In this document: one piece after another, positions 46,281 to 57,600 of the stretch
Layout of the letters: every line of letters starts with the position of its first letter
Position numbering within the stretch: position 1 is the stretch's first letter
From: Laguncularia racemosa
Lineage: Eukaryota > Streptophyta > Magnoliopsida > Myrtales > Combretaceae
Assembly: GCA_037954665.1 (NCBI GenBank)
Contig: JBBMOL010000013.1
Location: 7,254,001 to 7,318,000 of the forward strand
Reading direction: 5' to 3'
Length of the DNA stretch: 64,000 nt
Position numbers and translations under genes: made by a program
Notes under the pieces: generated by a model
What the model was told of the DNA's origin: nothing
Database searches by the model: none
Seen by the model: the letters and a program-made list of their open reading frames with translations, nothing else

Positions 46281-48179
46281 TTAGAAGGTTTGATTCCCAT
46301 CATCTACTCGGGCCTCTGAAAGATTTGTCCTCAAATCTAAGGGGTCTTTTGTTGGACCAACATCTGGTATTTGCGTGTGCTTGTTGGCTTGAAGTCTTGA
46401 GAAGCCATTAGTTTTACTGATCTGTTCTTGAAATGTGCAAACTTTAGATGGAGACATAGGAGTCAAGATAATCTGTGCACCATCTTTCTTAAACATATAA
46501 GTGTTTCTGAACCCGTCATGTAGTACCTTCCTATCAAACAACCAAAGCCTACCCAGTAATATATGAAAGGCACAAATAGGAAGAACATCACAGATAATCT
46601 CATCACTATATCTTTTTCCTATACTGAATGGCACCTTCGCTCTCTATGTAACATGTAAACTACTTCGGTCATCTAGCCAATGTAATTTATAAGGGTGTGG
46701 ATGTAGACTAGTGACTAGTTGTAAGTTATTTACTAATGCAGTAGATACAACATTAGTGCAACTACCACCATCGATTAAAAGAACACACAAGTTACCTCAA
46801 ATCCGACAAGGTGTGTAGAATAGGTTTTCCCTCTGTATGTTCTGAACATCTGGAAATATCTTCATGATCTTGCGTAACACATTAATAGGCAAGTATTTAT
46901 CATCCCCCTTATCGTCATGTGTCTTAGCATCATGATCACCATAATATTCCTATAGAGCTATGGACAAATCTGTAGGCTTGACAACTTCTTTTTGATAATC
47001 TTCATTGTTTCCCTCTATAACAGTCATCACCTTTTTATTGGGATACTGCGCAGCCATGTATCCAAAACCTATGCATTTGAAACATTTAATTTGGCACATT
47101 TTCCCACTGGTTGACCCTAGCATTGTTTACCTAAAATCAGCCCCAACAACCTCTTTTCCTTTCCCAAAAGTATCCCTCTCCCTATTAGTGTTAGAGATAT
47201 TCTTGTCTACAGCCTTAGCATGTTCCCCTATTCCTTTTTTCCTCCCATATGACCCAAGAGGTTTGGTAGAAGTTCTATACCTGTTACTAGCTACTCGAAA
47301 AGGGTTGGATCACCTCTACCTCTCTACTTTCAAGGTTAATTAGATAGTCTCATCAAGTGTATTATACCTCTGTAACTTTACAACGTAGGCAATCTCATAC
47401 TTTAACCCATACACAAATTGTGCTATGGTTTTCTCAGGAAGCTCGACTGATCCACATCTGATCATCAGTGTCTCAAACTTCTATACATAATCATCAACTA
47501 TTTTGCTTCCCTGCCTCAGTGTTTAGAGACGCATAAACAATTCCTACCTGTAATGCTCAGGTATAAACCTTTTCCTCAATACCCGTTTCATGTCCCGCCA
47601 GGTATGTATATCAACCTCGCTATCCCTTTGTTTGCTAACCACAAGATTTTTCCACCATAAGGTGACATAACCTATGAATTCCAACGCTGCAAGACGAACT
47701 CGAGTGTTATCATCAATCTCATAACACTCGAACAGACCCTTAACCTTGTCCTCCCAATCCAAATAATCATCTATAGAACCCCTGCCATTGAATGAGGGCA
47801 TATGCAATTTCACATACCCTAATCCCCGAGGTGGTCTGAACTCCTTGTTTGGGTAAGGGTCATTATCAAAATTATCATCTCTTTCCTCCCTAAGAGCATG
47901 ATAATCCCCCTCCATTCTCCTACCCATATTACCTCCAATAGCTCCCTCTCTATGAACATTTTGAGGAACTACTCTAGGTGGAGGTGCTTGAGGATTTGCC
48001 ATTGGTGGTTGTGGCATCGTCATTTGATCTATCATTGTTGCTAATGTAGCAATAATGGTGGTGAGATCCTGCAACTGCTCCTCTAATGTTCTTCCACCTA
48101 TAGTTCGATGACCCTGATTGCTACCAACTTGACTATTAGCCTCATTGCCAATTCCCCCATTAACACTATCATTCGACAT
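46281..48179 (-). pseudogene. gypsy gag-protease relic of TR-GAG copy 2
   Basis: From ATG 48179, a 211-codon intact stretch (to 47544) has a glutamine- and proline-rich N-terminus and the gag domain (YVKLHMPSFNGRG, LFECYEIDDNTRVRLAALEF, LWWKNL, RKRFIPEHY). Beyond a stop, the frame continues with breaks through a zinc knuckle near 47055-47100. There it reads CFKCIGFGYMAAQY, so the metal-binding H and last C are both Y. A protease active-site block LIDGGSCTNV lies near 46760-46790, with G in place of the usual T/S. The last segment (46634-46281) matches the protease C-terminal part of copy 1, including the PMSP motif. It is non-functional as it stands. Confidence 0.8.
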
Positions 48180-48189
48180 GGGATGAATT

Positions 48190-48540
48190 GATCAGATGAC
48201 ACACAAAAACAATTCAAGACAACTACAATATACTTCACGTCAAATGCAATACACAATAATCACTCCATGGTACACACAAACGCATTGGCTTCACACACAA
48301 TTCACAATTCAACACACACTCACTTCACACTTTAACATGCACTTACTCTATGGTACACACACACACACTCACAGTGAAGCACCCTTCAAACCACAATTCA
48401 CACACTTCTATGCCACACGCACACACACCTCACCCACGGTGCAACAACCTTCAACCATAACACACTCACTACGCCACACACACACTCCTCACTCACAATG
48501 TAGTACACACACTTCACACTCCACTTCCAATCACAACAGC
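48190..48540. repeat. Degenerate CA-rich low-complexity leader of TR-GAG copy 2
   Basis: Imperfect CACACA / TTCACA repeats fill the region between the gag start and the primer site. A 115-codon plus-strand frame here is a by-product of this composition (H/T/S-rich) and not a gene. Confidence 0.8.
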
Positions 48541-48987
48541 TAAATAAAATAGAAACAATTAAAGATACTTCCCCAAATGGTAAGTAAATAATTCAAACTA
48601 GTCAAAATATATTATGATGATCAATACACAATAACTCCTTCAACTTAATGATTGTTTTTTAATTTCAAATTGTTTCTAAATCCTCTACGCAATGAAAGCA
48701 AATCTGGAAATGAAAATGTCTTCTAATTTTGAAATCCCCAAGAAAATGCAATTCCCTTCTTCCTCAAATAAGAAACTCACGACAAGATGAAGAATAGAAA
48801 GATCAAGTATGAAATTTCCACTACCAATTCCGCAATAATAAAGGTATATCACAATACAATCACTTATAATTACTTTAATTCCACTTCAAATAACTTCAAT
48901 TAAGAAATGGAAGATCAAGAACCCTAATTCCCAAATTGAAAATCACGCAATCCCTTCTCAAAACCTTTGCTCTGATACCAAAGATTA

Positions 48988-49782
48988 TGATGTTCCAAAG
49001 ATCCAATTACAAGTACACAAAGCCAATTGAAGAATCAACTAAACAAAGTTCACAAAATGGCGTGACTCTAATTTCCATGTGAACCCTAACTGCATGAATC
49101 AATTTGCTTTGCTATCAAATTATGATGTGCTCAATTGGAATTCCAATACAAGAAACAAGCACAATTGATTCCGATTTCCAACTAAATGGCGTGAACCCTA
49201 GATTGAAAAAATGGACCTTAATTGCGTGAAACAAGAACAAAATAAGAATAAATAATTCCTTACCAGATATTACGTACTAGTTGGAATTAGGATTAACTTG
49301 TAATTTGTTGATATTACTCACAACAAATCTAAGTCACTCGCCACAATCCAAACTTAAATTGATAAGAGTATTTTGTGAAGAGTCAAACCCTTACATGAAA
49401 AGGCAGCCGAAATGTGCATGTCAAAAAGCTCCCTTCTAACCTTACTTTGCAAGTATTTATACTTGCTCTAAATAGGGAAAATTTAACCAAAAAAAAAATA
49501 ACAAGTGAAAAACAACAAGTGACCGGTTTTAGCACCAAAAGAAAATCACAAGTAAACTCATCATAAGTGGCTGGCTTCTTCACTTCCATGGAACAATTGT
49601 TGAATTGGTTCTTTTTTATTGATGTAAGTCCATGAGTGACCCACAATTAATCCTTAGTGAATTTTACCTGTCATCTTGTAAAACCAATAAATTTATTTAC
49701 TACAATGCAAAGACAAATCTTTATTAGATAAATAAAATAACATGTGAATGTTTGGGCTCATTTTTTCAATTTGATTTCCCCA
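48988..49782 (-). repeat. 5' LTR of TR-GAG copy 2
   Basis: Plus-strand start TGATGTTCCAAAGATCC and end GATTTCCCCA. Confidence 0.85.
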
Positions 49783-51952
49783 CCTACACAGGTTATGAGC
49801 TAGAGATGAGGATTATTTGTGCACAGTGAGCACAGCATGCGATAATCAACTTACACTTGCATCCCATGGCTATCCCTAGTAGAATTAAGGTTTCTTCAAT
49901 GTGAATGGAAATTCATAACAAAAAGGTCTTATCATCTGATGGCACAAAGGAAAATTTCATTCGAAAGAAAGTGATGTCAAAAAAAAAAAAAAGTGAAGTG
50001 CATAATTGCAGGAAATAGGTTGAAATTTGGTTAATAAAGAACATTTCAATGCTAACAAAAAGACATGAACCAAGATCAGAAAAGAAGATCATACACCAAA
50101 AGGATATAAAAAGATATAAATTATGTTATGAATTATTAATATATTTTTAAGTGTGCAGAGATAAGTTATTTGGAATAGCTATAATTGATTTGATACAAGT
50201 TTGGTTCCGAAAAGCAAAAGAAGAAACGAAAGTTTTAAGTAAAAGATAAGCAATTGGAATTTTTAATCTAATATACAATAAGAAGATAGGAAGGTTCCAA
50301 GGAAAAGAAAAAGAAAAGAAAAGCTTCATGATGGAATTCTAATTTCAAGAGATGCAAATTTATGGAAACAAAAAGATATACCAAAGGAAATAATTTATTT
50401 ATAGGTCAAGATCTATCTCTACAAGTTAAATGCATTTAGGTAATATATTTGATACATTTTGCTAATGTTAGATTTAAGATCATTGGATAGCTTTTTATCG
50501 GTCCAAAAATTTTGTTATACATTGGCAGCAAATTATTGACATGAAGACCAAAAAGGAAAGATTTTGAAGTATTAACTAGAAATTATCAACATTCAATTCA
50601 AATTATTATCCAGATCTGATAGCATAACTAATTTGAATAAAGAAATTAAAAACAGAATAATGACAATAGCTGCAATGAAAAAGAAAATCAAGATTTGAAT
50701 GTTGGTACATCATTTATAAACAAGAAGGAAGATGGATGAGACAAATATATAGAAGAACACAAGTGAACATCAGAAGAATACAGATGAGTGCAAATTTAGT
50801 TTTTTAAATTTTATTTTTGAGCTCATATTGTAAAGGACTAGTACTTGTAAAATCCCAAAGGCTAATAACTTTATTGTGAAGTTGGTTGGTTTGTTTTTCT
50901 CTATAGTTTCTATGATTTAGTTTGTGTGTAGAAATTAAGTGAGATAAAGCAGAAGAAGTGATTAGAAGTTATATTAGAGTATTTGCAAAGTGACAGACTG
51001 TTGTAACACTCATTGAGGTTTTATTCTTTGATATAGTGAAACAAATTAATCAAGATAATCAGAATCTCAACAATGGATGCTAAAAAAGTAGACTAACGTA
51101 TAAGACAAAACTACTATATGTTGCAGCTTGATTTTCTTATTCTTTACTCTTTTTTTATCTTTTATCTTTTGTTAAGGTTTTATTATTATTTGCATTAATT
51201 TGACATTTCATTGTGCAATCAAACTTAATCTAATAAAAATCCGCTAAGTAGTAATCAAGAGAATTTTTTAACATTTTAATTATAAAAAGATTTTAAATTT
51301 TAAAGTAATTAATTCACTCCCTCGTGATTACTCACTGAAACCAATAATAATAACAATTATAGTTTCAACTAGGATTTCTTTGCTTCTACTCATTGAGCAT
51401 AATTATTGTATGTCCGTACTATTTGGAGGGCTAATAGGAAAGAATCGTTACCTAAGAATCCTATCAATATAGCTATTCTTTGAATTATTAAACAACTTCT
51501 GCTGAAAAAGATAATCATCCAAAACGCCACAATTATTACGCCCATTTTGAAACAATGTATAATTATTTTTTTCTTTTTCTTTTTCTTTTTAAAACCTTCA
51601 TATTTTAAAAGGAGATGATTAGGAAGACAAAAGAAGCTAGCTCTTTCATTTTAATAGACTATAATAATAATACATCTTACGTACTATTTTGAAGTGTAAT
51701 CCATTTGATTATCAACTTCAAAACTATACCACTGGACAACTAAAAGTGGAAATAAAGAGAAAAGAAAAAAATATATATATATATATATATAACACTAAAG
51801 TATATATTTCTCGATCTGTTTCCTTGATTAACTTGCATTTCACAAGGAACGCATAATACTGAGATATCGATATAGTTGCGCATCATAAATATAATATAAT
51901 ATAATATAGCTAATATTGCTATTTTGTTGGTGCCTTTACGCAGCCAAATAGT
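49783..51952. other. Intergenic stretch and 3' flank of the bHLH gene
   Basis: No supported coding sequence. The 50750-51060 part (TATA-poor, ending in a GATATAGTGAAACAAATTAATC block) loosely resembles a copia LTR end, but no partner copy or duplication was found. A TA microsatellite lies at 51770-51791. The last few hundred bases probably include the bHLH 3' untranslated region. Confidence 0.5.
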
Positions 51953-54624
51953 TCAAGGAGACATCGTGACTTTTTGCTCTTTATCATCATTGTTATTCTC
52001 TCTCCAGTGCTCTACCGCTTGTACTACTGCTTGTTTGATAACTTGAGAATCAATCACTACTTGCCCTTGTTCTTCATTCTGCAAGAATAATACAAAATAA
52101 GCTTTATTTTAGCTAAAAGAGAGTATCGAGACTTTAAGACTTGTTATTTTCACCAGTCATACTCATACACGTGAGAATAACGGGTGAACCCAAAATGGCA
52201 AGTACATATAGACAGGGCCATCTCGTGACTTGAGTTTCATACACCACAACTCCCCCCCAACCGGGATTGTGATCCATTTCAGGAAATATTCTATCCACTT
52301 TTGAATCTTTAAATTCATTTCGTTAAATGATTCTGGTAAAAATGACTTATTGACTATATTTTTTATTAGAAAATGTATAATCTTCATGTACTTTTCTATC
52401 TTGTAACGAGTCGAAAGTGAGTAATTCATATGTAACAATTTGTTCAAAATTACAAATTTCTTCGGTCAAGCGACGTAAACAAGTTTCTGTGTCACGCCGG
52501 AGGATCAGGAACTTCATTGAGCTCATGGGTTACTTGAATGCGAACTTACTTTTCCCCATGTTCGCTTGAGCTATATGACAGTATAAGGTTTCCTCGGGGA
52601 ACGCGTTAACAAAAACCCTTTTACTAAACTGTTATATTTAATTGGAGCTTTCATTTTTTCCTAAAGGATGAAAGATAGAAAATCTTACATTTATTTACAT
52701 CGTCACAACATTATATCTTTGTAAATCTCATCTTCATTACATACATTTTACTATGAAGTAAGTCTACACTTTAATGTCTATGAAATGAGAAAAGGTATAA
52801 TGGATATTACATATCATATTTTATATATAAATGGTATATAAATATAAATAGAATTTTAATATGTATAATTTATGTAAAATATAGATAATAAGTGTTTAGG
52901 TAGTATTCATTTTACTATTATGAGTATGAAAATACTATTAATACTTCCAAGTGTGTATAGTAGAATCTTTTCTTATGTAATAAAGAACCTACACATACCT
53001 AGTACCGAATTTTGGAAACATTTTACCGATTTTCATATAAGCTCTTTTGACATTATCACTATATATTTGAACATCACATATATGTATAAGCTTTAGTTTT
53101 CTATCCAAAAGAATGCTAAAAAAAGAAAGACGTGATTCCCATAACCACCATTATCTTAGCTTCTGATTTCGCTATAATAACTATCTATTGATCATTTTAT
53201 ATATAAACCAATAAATAGAAAAATGACTTCACAGAAAAACATTGTATACATTAAAAGTACGATTCTAGCTAGCCCCTAGGTAACACCGGCAATATCCATA
53301 TATCTATATCTCCGTCTCCAATTTTAGTTTTTATCAAAGAAAGAATTATTATTTATTTCATGGATGCATAAGGGACAAAGAGAATCATACATGTACATAT
53401 GCATGTTTACACACGTAAGTGTCGACAATGTTAATACAATTTGTAGTATAAGCTAGGAGTTTGAGCCTCTTACTTCTCCTCCAACTGCTTGAAGTCGAAA
53501 AGTGTCACCACATGAAACCCTAGCTTCTACAACATTGAGACCCAGTTCTTCAAAACTTTCTAATATGAACACTAGTAAGCCCGGACAGCTTTTCTCCGAG
53601 AATACATTGATTAGAAAACCCTTTTCTAGGGTTTCCACTGTTACCTGATTTATGGCAAAATGTTAATGAACAAATTAACTTAAAAATAACATTACGAATC
53701 CACTATAATGTACAAGAAATAAACTATATAACATAGGCATCAAGAAAATAGGCTACGTGTATAACTATATATTACCACAGGTAATGAAGATGGTTGGCTT
53801 GATGTTTCGGCAATTTCTGTATCTTGATTTAATCTTTCTACTTTATCTTTTAGATCTTTGATATACTTCGATGCTTCGATGATGATCGAGGTCTTGTTCA
53901 TCTGTAAATCACATACAAAAATTTGAATTACATCAATCAATCTTGTCGTTAATTCTTTTTTTTTTTTTGTAAATAATAATAATCTTTGTCCGGATAATGT
54001 ATGAATATGTGGTTTCCATTTCCACTCAATTTCAATTCATAAAATCAAGATGGCATTACAAGAGGTATGTGGATTCATTACTCTATATTCTCCTTTTTAT
54101 TTTCATATATAAGAGGAATTTGGAATATAGAGAAAGAACCGATGATCATCAATGAAATGCCGAGTACTAGAAAATAGTTGGATACTTGAGCAAACTAGTA
54201 ATAGAAAATAGATGATGCGTATATTATAGATTAAAGAGAAATTACAGAAAAAAGGGAGAAAAATGAGAAATTAAGATTATGTAACCTTATTTACTGAACT
54301 TTTTAGGTACTTTTCATGTGCTAATTGAGATGTTCTGATTATTGGTGTGACCTAATGACGATGTTGGTGAATAGCGATATAAAGGAAATGAAAAAGAAAA
54401 AACCCAAAGAGCAACAAATTAGGGGTTATTACGATGTCTGATTATTGGTGACCTAATGACGAGTGTGAAGCGATATAAAGAAATGAAAAAGAAAAAACCC
54501 AAAGAGCAACAAATTAGGGGTTATTGTCTGAGGGAATTACAGCATGAGAGTTAGTCATGGAACGAAGAAGTTGCAGCTTCTCGTGCAATGATGCTCCTGA
54601 TCTCTTGTGCTCTCTAGAAAACAT
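51953..54624 (-). CDS. Atypical bHLH transcription regulator with ACT-like domain, four exons
   Basis: Minus-strand exons 54541-54624, 53776-53901, 53474-53644 and 51953-52078 are all bounded by GT-AG and all in phase 0, giving 168 residues. Exon 1 has a short basic stretch (R4, H6, K7, R8) and helix 1 (LHEKLQLLRSM). Exon 2 has the loop and helix 2 (NKTSIIIEASKYIKDLKDKV) leading into a short zipper-like run. Exon 3 is a beta-alpha-beta ACT-like domain (VTVETLEKGFLINVFSEKS ... LQAVGGE). Exon 4 is an acidic helical tail. The usual H-E-R DNA-contact triad is not evident, so E-box binding is doubtful. I recall this layout from a small Arabidopsis bHLH-like group annotated as transcription regulators (for example AT2G40435/AT3G56220). 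It probably acts in the nucleus as a dimer. The ATG fits the family start. Confidence 0.9.
52079..53473 (-). other. Intron 3 of the bHLH gene (1395 bp)
   Basis: Longest intron of the gene. It holds a 94-codon minus-strand open frame (52163-52447) with no recognised motif. The 52460-52620 part is GC-richer than its surroundings, so an old insertion is possible, but no ends were found. Confidence 0.7.
54329..54525. repeat. ~98-bp tandem duplication in bHLH intron 1
   Basis: Copies 54329-54430 and 54431-54525 share GTCTGATTATTGGTG-like starts and an identical AAAACCCAAAGAGCAACAAA segment, with a few small deletions. It lies close to the exon 1 donor at 54540. Confidence 0.9.
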
Positions 54625-54667
54625 CCTCTATTTTCTCTCTTGATTTCCTTTTTCCCCACACACACTC

Positions 54668-54708
54668 ACTCTCTTTCCCTCCTTCTCTCTTTCTCTCTCT
54701 CTCTCTCT
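54668..54708 (-). promoter_or_regulatory. GA-repeat in the bHLH 5' leader
   Basis: A CT-rich run on the plus strand, so GA on the transcript, 45-85 bases before the ATG. GA/CT runs are common in plant leaders and can bind BPC-type GAGA factors; here that is inferred. Confidence 0.5.
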
Positions 54709-54832
54709 TGGAAATTCCTTTGTTTGTGGGAAGAGCTCTATGGCTGTTTAAAGAGGGGAAGGAGCTCCCAAATCTAGATGATCTTCTGTTTGCTTCCCAC
54801 ATGACCACCTCAGTTTCTTCACACGGAAACAA

Positions 54833-54843
54833 AAAAATATATC
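54833..54843 (-). promoter_or_regulatory. Possible TATA box of the bHLH gene
   Basis: Minus-strand GATATATTTTT lies about 210 bases before the ATG, which would give a leader of about 180 nt containing the GA repeat. Confidence 0.4.
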
Positions 54844-54911
54844 AACAATTGTTATTGAAATTACCCTGTTACCCTTCTATCGTTCGTTTTTTTTTTTTTT
54901 TAATTTTGTAA

Positions 54912-57290
54912 AATTAATTGTTTTGATTATAAATCAAAAGAATATATTAACATTAGGGGTACTCAACTGCGAAGAAAACCATATAAACTATGAAATGAAC
55001 CATTTTTTACATTGTTGTTCGTTTGGGCAATTTGACTAGAATCAACCGTTTTGAGCAGTATTGAATTGTATTGTTTGAAAAACAAAATATTTTCTAATCT
55101 ATATGGAAAAGTTTCAATTTCTTTTTCTGTGCTCATGATTTAATTGAGGATTTATTTATTTCACTTTATTTCCATCATATATAAATTATTAAAACCTAAG
55201 GGGCTCTAATATTTATGTCTCCTGATATAAAGTTTTCTTTGTAAGTGAATGAAGAAATATGTATGTATTTACTCAATGGACCGTGGTGAACAAAATAACA
55301 AGTTAAAAATCAATTTGGAAGCAAATCAAGATATAATTATATTATACAAGTGATGGTAATATTGCATAATAAACTATTTTAAAAAAAGATTTAAAAAATA
55401 TGTCATAAAATATGATTCTAATAATTAAGAATTCTAATACAAATAATATACAAAAGAAGTTTCATGGCAAAAATGCAATGTAAAAAAAATCCTTTAACAT
55501 GTAAATGCTAAGCATTCATAGGTTTACAAATAATTCTAGAGGATTCATCGGGATTTCCGAACAAGAGTTGAATTTTGATCGAACAATGTACAGAGAATAA
55601 CACGGTGTAATAATGATGTTATTAGAAGAGTTACTCTTGGGTTTATTATTGATGAAACTGTACAATGCACTCATGTTGAATAGACCTATCCCTGTACCAT
55701 GTTTACTGACGCGTTGAACAAAGCATATCTTGTCGAACTTTTCCTACTTTTTGCGTACACGCTTCTTACATATTTCTTTTTCACCTTTTCTTTCTTTCTT
55801 TCTTTTTTCAACTTTCTGTATGTTTTGATGATGCAACCAGCTCCAAGTTTCATGGAGAATGTGATGTGAATATTTATTTTTCTACCTTTACTTTTCTTTT
55901 TCCTATCTCGGTTCCTAATTGTGGCAAAATACAAATGATCTTTTATTCTATACACAATGAGTAATGCAGTTTTGTCCAGCTTATCTCACTAAATGCATAG
56001 TTCATTTATGATTTATATACTAAACCCTTCATTTTATTCGCTTTTTCTATTTAAAAATGATTAAAAATACTTATTTCATAAATATGAAAGAAAGTTAAGT
56101 TATTACATAACAATTATATTCTATTATGATAAAAGAGCAATATTCATATCATTAAACAATTATAGTTTTTAATATTGCTTACTTGGTAACATTAACCATT
56201 TTCAATTTTTCAAATTGTGGGATTCAATATCTTCTCTATTCATTTTTCTTTTTCTTTTTTAACTTAATGTGCATTTTTATTATGATCATTCTTTTTTAGT
56301 TTCTTATTAAGTTTGGTCTTCACACCTTACTTTTATCAAAAAAAAAAAATTATAAGATATATGATGCCGAACTTTATTTTTAAATAAAGAACTTTCTATA
56401 AGATTATGTTACAAGGGCAAAAGCCAGAGACAACATGCCACCATTTTTAATATAGTAAAGGCTAGCTGTGGTACTACACACACTTACAAAAGATGTGATC
56501 ACTATGGTCGAGCTTTCCTAGCATAACATCGACTTACGACTAGGGCAAAACAAGAAAAATAAATTGTAATTTGTGGGTCTGGATTGTATAAGTGAAGCAT
56601 CTAGGTCACCGTCCTCTATCTAATAAATGCAAAGGGATCTTTCTTTCGGACAACCCCCCATAATTGCATGATAATAATGGTCATTTCTTGCAAGAAACAC
56701 GAGTTAAATAATTCCCATATTTCCAATCTTCTAGCTTGAAAGAGACCTTAAATCAATTTTCATTACCAAAATCCTTGTAGAAAAAAAAAGAGCAAACAAA
56801 GTGTTATTATTAATTGTAATTTCTTTTCTTCTTTAAATGGAAAAGAAAAGCATATAAAAACTTAATTCTTTTTATTTCTCCCTTCAAGATATAAATACTA
56901 TTTTAGGCTAGCATTCCTACTAAAAGTTTCACAGAACATTTTGTTTAGCGGTGCATATAAATAAATGAAAAATTTATATATGAAAGTTTTTATAAGTGTT
57001 CATAATAGTTTTTTTTTTTAATATGATAGATAATGTGTTAAAATTTTATATATTGCTAATCACTACATAGCACATCACACCTAATAAATCATTTTTCTTT
57101 TATTTTCAAAAAGTGATATAGCAAATTATATATTTATGGTTTTGTAGATACATTTATTTTCCTAGGTTGAGGGGAGTTCCAATTCCATGTATAACTCATG
57201 TTGGAAAGGGAAGATTAAGGCAAAATAACAATAGTACTGGTAATAAAACAAGACATATATGGCTATAATGGGGTAAAGGTGTTTGGTCAC
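54912..57290. other. AT-rich upstream region of the bHLH gene
   Basis: No gene recognised. The minus-strand frame 55686-55955 is K/R-rich and reads through CTTT repeats; it has no family features. Confidence 0.5.
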
Positions 57291-57600
57291 GGGGGGGGTA
57301 TTTTTGGAAGGAGGAAAAGGAGGGGTGGGCAAAATGCTGACCTCGTGATAGCAAGCAGCAAGCAAAGGCAAGGGGAGAGAAGCAGGGATATGTGGGCATT
57401 GAAAGGAGTGAAGAGAAGCAACAAAAGGATGTTTATTTTGTGAATTTGGAATGCCGCCAAAGACTCCTCACGGGGGGCTTTATCTCAATCGCACTCTTCC
57501 TCTCTCTCTCTCTCTCCACCAGCCGTCACCTTTTGTCCTCTCTCTCTCCCCCTCTCCAATCTCTCTCCACACGTGCCATTCTAAATACTAATCCCCCCTA
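57291..57600 (+). promoter_or_regulatory. G/C-richer CT-rich patch, promoter- or leader-like
   Basis: The patch holds G runs (57292-57298), CT repeats (57500-57560) and a CACACGTGCC G-box core near 57570, in an otherwise AT-rich desert. Such composition is typical of plant core promoters and 5' leaders on the plus strand. A 69-codon frame (57392-57601) is low-complexity, and no coding exon follows. It could be the start of a non-coding transcript, a distal element of the bHLH gene, or chance. Confidence 0.35.

Larger units (their letters stand above)
45476..49782 (-). mobile_element. Gag-protease-only gypsy element (TR-GAG type), copy 2
   Basis: LTRs are 45476-46272 (797 bp) and 48988-49782 (795 bp), highly similar to each other. 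The minus-strand primer site TTTGGTATCAGAGC lies just inside the right (5') LTR at about 48983-48970. The interior codes for a gag domain and a degraded protease, then stops; no reverse transcriptase, RNase H or integrase is present. The coding order and end point parallel copy 1 (33224-36582), although LTRs and leader are unrelated in sequence. A target duplication is not clear. Confidence 0.85.

Noticed and set aside
48196..48543. 115-codon plus-strand open frame rich in H, T and S
   Set aside because: It is a translation of CA-rich low-complexity leader DNA on the opposite strand of a gypsy element.
52163..52447. 94-codon minus-strand frame in bHLH intron 3
   Set aside because: No recognisable family, no splice context, and it lies between good exon junctions; kept only as intron content.
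54614..54832. 72-codon upstream frame overlapping the bHLH start codon
   Set aside because: Its ATG falls at the presumed TATA box, so it is probably not transcribed; the product is repeat-derived (R/E runs from GA repeats).
55686..55955. 89-codon lysine-rich minus-strand frame upstream of the bHLH gene
   Set aside because: It is driven by CTTT repeats and has no domain or splice support.
57377..57401. GAGAAGCAGGG resembling part of miR164
   Set aside because: Only 11 bases match, the middle differs, and no complementary arm forms a hairpin nearby.
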